Assembly: GCF_964355755.1 (NCBI RefSeq)
Contig: NC_092678.1
Span: 15,534,922 to 15,598,921 of the forward strand
Reading direction: 5' to 3'
Source of the DNA: Antedon mediterranea
Lineage: Eukaryota; Echinodermata; Crinoidea; Comatulida; Antedonidae
DNA length: 64,000 bases
In this document: piece by piece, positions 57,931 through 64,000 of the stretch
Numbering within the stretch: the first letter of the stretch is position 1
Layout: each line of letters opens with the position of its first letter
Program-made: the position numbers and the translations under genes
The notes under the pieces: model-generated
Database searches by the model: none
What the model saw: the letters and a program-made list of their open reading frames with translations, nothing else
Told to the model about the DNA's origin: nothing

Positions 57931-59485
57931 CCGGCTAGCATTGTGGCCGGGTATAATTGCCGTCAGGGTATTATTGATTTTATTTGTCAATTTATAGAAA
58001 TTGTGTTTTTGGATATGAGTTGGTCACTCCAACCTTAGGAAGTAAGGCCCCCAACCCGGAATATGCATAGTATTATAGTTTAGTTATAGGATTGATATGA
58101 TTTGTTCTATACATTATAGGCCACGACTTTGTTCTGAAAAAAATGGTGATTGATTGATTCCTTAATTGATTAGCTAAATCAACTAGAGAAGAAAAACTGA
58201 AGCCAATCATAATACACATCCTCAAAACATCTATGTATTTAATCCCCGATACGCTATAATTAATAGAGAATTTCAGACTACTACTACTACTACTACTGAT
58301 TGTCAAACCAAAATAATTGATAATAAATCATTATTTCTTAAATTATTAAGTAGAATATAAATAAAAAAGCATATTTTATTGAAGAAAGACCAATATGTAA
58401 TTAAAACTAAGTAAGTAAAAAATCGAGCAGAGTTTTTTGTAAGAATATTTCTTTTTCACTGTAGAGCTTCGTTTTTGTTTTAACATCGTGCCTGATACTA
58501 TGCTGCGTATTCTACAATGTGTCACCACAGTATGAATCCTTTGCATCACCAATACCAATGTATAATACAACACGATTATGGAATTCGCAACGGTAAGATG
58601 CCAATGCTACATTTTGAAATATAATTTTAATTGGGTGAATAAACTAAAAATTATAGTTTGAATAGCAATAACACGATAATTTTAAAGATGTATTGTCCCT
58701 TTGAATTGACTAATTCCAAAAAAAATAAAAAATAAAAGATTTCGAAAAAACGTGGGTCATTTTGAAGTATCATAATAGTTATTAACTATCACCAAAAATT
58801 TTTCGAAAAAAAAAATAATTTAACTGAAATACAAACGTTTTTTTGTTAAAAAAATAACTTTGACTTCCAGTCAAAGTTTTCATCAATCAAAACATATCCC
58901 ATAATGAAACGCGCTTGTTTGGCTACTCTGTATGCATAATCATGAAACTTACTCGTGATCTGTGTGAAAAAACCTTCTTAACCGTGATGAATTGTATACA
59001 ATCCTAATTTAGCATATGCATAATGCGTACTAAAGGCTGGTTTCCTGTCGACGTAAGAACATCACTTTTGTTGCGACTACGTCGATTTGTCGTAAGAAAT
59101 GCGGATTTTACAGGAAACCGATTACGATCGAAAATTTATAAAATCGACGCAACGTAAGAAAAATGGTAACGACAAACGATTTTACAGGAAACCGATGACC
59201 TAACAATTGTTGCGTTACGACGTTTTCTTCCGATTTTACAGGAAACCGGGATTTTTTATCTTACGCTTGAATGAACGCCCTTGCGTCACGTTTCTTACGT
59301 CTCTTACGAAAGTTGACTTGAAGTCAACTTTCGCAAGAGACGTAAGCGCAATCGTAACAAGCAACCAATGAGCGACAAGAGTTATGACGTAATGTGTATG
59401 TCCTTATAGTGAAATAAAGCCGGACAATAACATTTGTATGTATTTACTACTATAATTTTAGCCTAATCATGTTCTAATCAGGGAG

Positions 59486-60526
59486 TTTTAGGGTTGAGGG
59501 ATGGGAAAGCGGATAGGTGCAAAGAGGAACAATTTTTAAATATATTCTTTATGCACTCAGTAACGAAATATCTTTTTCATGTTTTATAGGCCTATAAATA
59601 ATATACCTCTAAATATATACAGTAAAACATTTGCGATTTAATACTTTGTTAAAACTGTCACTGTCATAATCGATTGAAATATAGTCACGATACACCACTA
59701 CGACGTTTATATTTTTGGTAATTATTAATTAATACAAACGTTGAGAAGGAACTGTCAGTATAGTTTATTTTTATATAATAATGTGTTTATATATCTAACA
59801 GTAGAGCCTATCCACAATCTCAGTAATAAGTTTATTTGTATATATTTTTATATTACATCTAACAGTACGAACATTCACAGTAAGAAATGTTCGATTCAAA
59901 TGAGGACCAAAAATAGGTAATTATAATAGGTATTTACAGTATTGTTCAAGTTTATTCTCAAAGGGCCCATATATTTACCTACCGTATGTGTTAAACCAAG
60001 GGCTCATAAATTTACCTACTTGTGTTAAACCAAACTCTGGCAGACTGAGAGATTGGGATGTTCCATTCATCGCAAATCAATACATTTGTATAATCGTATA
60101 TTAAATCAAAATAGTATTTTTTAAAGAAAATCGGCCTGTCTTCAACATTATGATGCTGTACTCTAGCTGTTCAACCGGTTTTCAGCTATTAAAAACAATT
60201 ATCGTAGGAGGAGATAGGAAAATGCGAAGCCTCCTCGCATTTTTGTGGCGGGTATTTTTCAAGATGGACATCCATTATTAGACAGTGTATACCACGATCG
60301 GAAAACACCCCTATTTGGGGCAAATCGTTGAACCTAAATTCGTTTTAATCGTCAATAACTAATTATCTAACTTAATTTAATTAGTAAACAGGGTTACATC
60401 AGGTGGTTAAAATCAGTACCGAAAGTACGAACCAACTTTATATACCATCGAGTAAAAATTCTAGAAGTAAAGCGCGATTTACCGAATTTTGCCCTTACGT
60501 AAATTTATATATAGATTATAGGCCTG
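59486..60526 (-). repeat. Dispersed repeat R3, copy 3 (reversed)
   Basis: Reverse complement of 12757-13794 with an extra segment around 59920-60050. It is the innermost level of the nest. Confidence 0.75.
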
Positions 60527-61000
60527 TAAATAATGGGTATCTTACTGCGGTAGTACTATCTCATGCTCGATTAGATATGCTTATAGGCCAATAGGCCAAT
60601 GCCTAGTCTAGGGCCTGGGTAGGTCTATTAATAATAGGAATCTCGAAATGATTTGCCTTTTTTTAATTTTGAAAACTATTTAAGGCTAGGCCTAGAGGGC
60701 CAGGATAATTAATTCATATTTTGATTCATACAAATAATACATAGGCCTACTAGCCTAGGCTAGTTTGATTATTTGGTCAAATCAATTCCTATTAGTACGG
60801 TACCGTACAGTATTAATTAAGTATTTTACTAATACTAGGGCCTAGCTTATCTACTGAAAATAACATGTTGGTGTGCTGCACTGACAGGTAGGCTACAATA
60901 ACAACATTCAACATTTTGCGCGAAAAATGATAAAACCCGCTCTAAAAAGAAACACCAATCAGAGATGTTGTTTCAAATACGTCATAAATCCGACCGACGT
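60527..61000. other. Interior of the TAA-flanked element, no gene
   Basis: Contains several TAGGCCTA-type motifs. Nothing coding is seen. Confidence 0.5.
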
Positions 61001-61567
61001 AAGAAAAAAATTTCAACTTTCGTAACAACACTAAAATCGACGTAAGCATACGACGTGTGTTTCACAGCCAGAATTTCAACTTTCGGGAGCAGCATAACTA
61101 CAGATGTTTCTCTGCGGCCCGACACGATCTTGACTAACGTCAACGACGTCAATTTTTTCTCAACTTTCGTAAGAGACGTAAGAAACGTATGAAACGCAAG
61201 AATCGTTGCAAAATTCGACTTCTTACGTCGACAGGAAACCAGCCTTAATGGTTTGAAATCTTTGTTTACTTTTGCTCGTGACGATTTTCCAGATGAAATG
61301 TAATCAAACTAATTTACCTGTTAATTACGTAAACTTGTTGTTTTTGGCTCGAATTTTCGACTTAAAGTGAATAACTTTAATATTACTTGATATGGCCACT
61401 TTAAATTTAGAATATTTTGACCTTCATTTTTTTGTGTTTCAAGGGACAATACATCTTTAACTAATTGTATTGTATTTTATTTTAATTTGTTGTGGACGAA
61501 ACATTACTAATGTAATTATATTGTACATGTGTTTAGACAGTACTTCCAGAGTAGGTGTTTTTTAAAG

Positions 61568-61845
61568 GTCTGTTAACACTATCATAATGTATGGGACAAA
61601 ACAGTGTGATGTGCCCATATATGGACACGATGACGTTATAACACTACCATATTTCGGAATATCACTACCATTATTAGTCGCATGCAACACAACTCTACAG
61701 CTCACTATATGTCGGTCGCTTGGTCGGTCGGTTGGTTGATTGGTCGGCCGGTAAACACTACATAAACGCGACTGCAGCTATGTATATGGCCTTGTTTGGA
61801 CACATAAAATTTTTTGTTAAACTAGTTTGATAGTTTAGACAGAGT
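61568..61845. mobile_element. MITE with TIR TCTGTCTACACTATCA, copy 2
   Basis: Counterpart of 11083-11355 in the duplicated segment. Both TIRs carry one or two changes. Confidence 0.6.
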
Positions 61846-62059
61846 TTTAGTAATGCGAGCCAAAGGTTACCAAATCTGTTGTTACCATTATCTTTTTAAG
61901 AAAATATTTTTGATAATAATAATCAATGCTTAGCGCTATTAAGTTAAATACATTGTCCCCTAAATGTTTTTTTTTTAATTTTGTGTTGAATTTTTTTTTA
62001 AAGAAACATTTATATTTTGCCTCCAAGAAGTATTAATATCTACTGTCAAAAATAACAAA

Positions 62060-62880
62060 ACAAAATGTGAATGAATATGAGTTAGTGTTTACCGACCGAC
62101 CAACCTACCGAAATTGCTAAAAAATTTAAAAAAAATGTTGAACAAGTTTTAAAAACATTTATATTTGCCTCCAAGTATTATTATCCAGTGTCAAAATAAC
62201 GAAACAAATATGAATATGCATTTGCTGAAAATGTTTAAAAAACATTGAAAAATGTTTTAGAACATTTATATTTGCCTTCAAGTATTAATACCCGGTAGCA
62301 AAATAAATAAAAAATATGATTAATAGTTAGTGTTTACCGACCGACCGACCAACCGACCAAAATTGCTGAAAATGTTAAAAAATGTTCAACAATTTGTAAA
62401 AACATTTATATTTTCCTCCAAGTATCAAGTGTCCAAATAACGAAAAAATATGAATATGAGTTAGTGTTTAGTGACCGACCGACCTACCGACCAAAATTGC
62501 TGAAAATGTTACAAAATGTTCAACAATTTTTAAAAACATTTATATTTGCCTCCAAGTAATAATATCCAGTGTCAAAATAACGAAAAAAATATGATTATGA
62601 GTTAGTGTTTACCAACTGACCGACCAACCGACCGAAATTGCTGAAAATGTTAATAAATGTTCAACAATTTTTAAAAACATTTATATTTGCCTCCAAGTAT
62701 TAATGTCCAGTGTCAAAATAACGAAACAATATGAATATGAGTTAGTGTTTACCAACCGATCGAAATTGCAAAATGTTAAAAAATGTTGAACAATAAAACA
62801 TTTATATTTGCCTCCAAGTATTAATATCCAGTGTCAAAAAAACGAAAAAAATATGAATACGAGTTATTGTTTACGACGTC
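62060..62880. repeat. Tandem array, ~7 units of ~130 bp with (CGAC)n
   Basis: Unit starts (ATGAATATGAGTTAGTGTTTA) lie near 62073, 62209, 62318, 62450, 62590, 62730 and 62852. Each unit has a variable CCGACCGACC run, AAATTGCTGAAAATGTT, AACATTTATATTTGCCTCC and CCAGTGTCAAAATAACGAA. Confidence 0.85.
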
Positions 62881-63165
62881 TATGATGCATTTCATTTTTA
62901 TTTTTTTAGGTTTTTATAAGTATATCATTAATTTTAACAACCTATGACATTTGAAATTTTGTCCATAACTAAAATGCACTAATATTTTGTAACGATATCT
63001 TTGAGGAACGCATACTGGTACTTTATGTTAATACTATCTTTTTGAAAATTATCAGAATACAAATTGAAATAATTTTATTTTCTTTCGTTTTGAAGATTTT
63101 ATATTTTCTTTCACTTCACAGTCACTTCCACTTCTTCTCTAACTATGAACTTAGTAGATGCTTAA
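62881..63165. other. No recognisable feature
   Basis: AT-rich gap between the tandem array and the minisatellite. Confidence 0.5.
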
Positions 63166-63169
63166 TTTT

Positions 63170-63395
63170 GTTTAACGTACTCTTATGCTTAATTTGTAAA
63201 CGTACGTAGAAGCAATTTATAAACGTACGGAGATACTACATTTTCAAACGTACATAGAAGCAATTTGTTAACGTACGCAGATGCAATTTTTAAACGTACG
63301 CAGATGCTTAATTTTTAAACGTACGTAGATACTTAATGTTTAAACGTACGTAGATACTTAATGTTTGAACGTACGTAGATACTTAATTTTTAAAG
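63170..63395. repeat. Minisatellite, ~9 x 24-27 bp, AACGTACGTAGAT
   Basis: Units read AAACGTACGTAGATACTTAA with variants (AGAAGCAATTT, CGCAGATGC). ACGTACGT is palindromic. It lies about 280 bp before the Gal3ST exon, probably in an intron or upstream region. Confidence 0.9.
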
Positions 63396-63673
63396 TATCC
63401 ATGCCAATTTCGTATCCTATTCCATTTTCCCAATTTTAGTTATGTTTGTATTACATATTACTTTCTTCTTCGATCTTATGGAATTAAAATGCATAAAAAT
63501 GTATTAAAACTTATAATTTTTATATAAAAGCAAATGCAGAACCATCTTTTTAACGTTCTGTCTGCACATAAACTAGTTGCAAAACGTTTACTCAACACTA
63601 ATTCATTATTTAAATAAACTAATAGTCTGCGCTACATGGAATACAATCATAAACAATTATTCTCTCTCAATAG

Positions 63674-64000
63674 ACCTACGATTGAAGTTCCAAAATGCAG
63701 CCCAAGACAAACTATAGTTTTCCTAAAGACTCACAAGACGGGTGGTACAACTCTTGCAAGACTCATTGAGTTGTACGGATACAAACATTCACTAACGTTC
63801 GTGAGGAAAATAGGACAAAGGGGATCAATTCATTTCGGTAATCGAAATTTTAATTATAAATCTCATAAGATGTTTCTACCACCTCCCAATGTAACTAAGG
63901 GAGATTACTCAAACTATAAATACAATATATTTGCATTGCATGTTCGTTATAATCGATCAGTGTTAAATACATTCATGAAAAAAGATCCTGTTCACATTAC
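63674..64000 (+). CDS. Galactose 3-O-sulfotransferase family exon, partial
   Basis: The family transfers sulfate from PAPS to the 3-OH of terminal galactose on glycolipids or glycans in the Golgi. The frame is open from the exon start to the window edge, 108 codons. It has QTIVFLKTHKTGGTTLARLI, the 5'-phosphosulfate-binding loop in the family's FLKTHKT form. Then come a HSLTFVRK segment, a PPPNVTKGDY stretch and YNIFALHVRYNRSVLNTFM, which matches the family's HxR(Y/F)N region before the PAPS 3'-phosphate site. An acceptor (CTCTCTCAATAG) precedes it. The same frame is also open back to an ATG at 63636, so it could instead start there, but family members usually have a membrane anchor upstream. 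It is the only convincing host gene here. Confidence 0.78.

Larger units (their letters stand above)
59034..61245. mobile_element. Nested 2.2-kb element, TIR AGGCTGGTTTCCTGTCGACG, TSD TAA
   Basis: AGGCTGGTTTCCTGTCGACG at 59034 is mirrored at the right end (61245). TAA lies outside each (59031-59033 and 61246-61248), and copy C has a single TCA at that point. Subterminal ACGTAAGAAA and TTTTACAGGAAACCG motifs recur several times at 59090-59350, with ACGTAAG motifs again at 61000-61230. TAA duplication suits PIF/Harbinger-like elements (inference). No transposase is present. R3 lies inside. Confidence 0.88.
58682..61460. mobile_element. TTAA-flanked element, copy D (2779 bp, reversed, with nested elements)
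   Basis: TTAA 58682-58685, then AGATGTATTGTCCCT. The right end AGGGACAATACATCT precedes TTAA at 61457-61460. Its two outer parts (58686-59030 and 61249-61456) match copy C in reverse. The empty site is in copy 1 of the duplicated segment near 10268. Confidence 0.92.
57934..62880. repeat. Duplicated segment, copy 2 (paralogue of 9400-11700)
   Basis: It is collinear with copy 1 except for the insertion at 58682-61460 and for the absence of the LINE found at 10327. It starts with one degenerate 54-bp unit and ends in the long tandem array. Confidence 0.8.

Noticed and set aside
63170-63395. CRISPR-like array
   Set aside because: The spacer-like parts are themselves repeats, and the unit is a plain minisatellite.
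5044-63635. tRNA genes or tRNA-derived SINEs
   Set aside because: I looked for GGTTCGA-type B boxes with a matching A box and saw none with a plausible cloverleaf; a covariance search would settle it.

Overview
The window is AT-rich, intron-bearing metazoan DNA made almost entirely of transposable elements nested in one another. Several signs point to a marine invertebrate, probably a deuterostome and plausibly an echinoderm: spliced genes with GT-AG introns, CR1/L2-type LINEs, a tyrosine-recombinase retrotransposon, an eukaryotic IS3-like DNA transposon, the recurring palindrome TAGGCCTA, and a galactose 3-O-sulfotransferase exon at the right edge. The species cannot be fixed by eye. I see no rRNA, tRNA or CRISPR array.

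Layout. 1-9 kb: a foldback element with minisatellite arms (268-1194), then an AACGTT-rich repeat split by three LINE pieces and a small TTAA-flanked element. 9-13.8 kb: a segment that recurs at 57.9-62.9 kb, then a Myb/SANT-bearing relic and a dispersed repeat (R3). 12.4-24.5 kb: a decayed DIRS/Ngaro-type element on the minus strand. Its order is SAP-domain Gag, RT, RNase H, tyrosine recombinase, and ~350 bp direct repeats lie at both ends. It is interrupted by a nearly complete CR1/L2-like LINE (19.7-22.6 kb) and by a 2.7 kb almost perfectly palindromic DNA element (15492-18215). 25.3-29 kb: a TTAA-flanked element carrying another element, and a foldback element with CCCCGGACAACTA arms carrying a third.

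30361-47753 is the centrepiece: a 17.4 kb DNA transposon bounded by an exact 6-bp target duplication (CTATAC) and long inverted arms that begin with minisatellites. It carries two convergent multi-exon genes that I could splice by hand without a stop or frame break. One encodes a 475-residue IS3/retroviral-integrase-type DDE transposase (five exons, minus strand). The other encodes a 717-residue HECT-domain E3 ubiquitin ligase (12 exons, plus strand). The left arm is an inverted, decayed copy of the first part of the transposase gene. Two later insertions sit in the right arm.

48.2-52.6 kb: another element (TIR CAGGGCCGTAGCC) holding a nested Myb/SANT-like element and a solo LTR. 53-57.9 kb: minisatellites and dispersed repeats. 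57.9-62.9 kb: the second copy of the 9-11.7 kb segment, opened by a three-level nest (TTAA element > TAA-flanked element > R3). 63.2-63.4 kb: a minisatellite just before the only convincing host gene, the Gal3ST exon running off the right edge.

Functionally, the two genes of the 17.4 kb element would form a self-contained unit: a transposase to move it and a ubiquitin ligase that may act on host or transposition proteins (inference).
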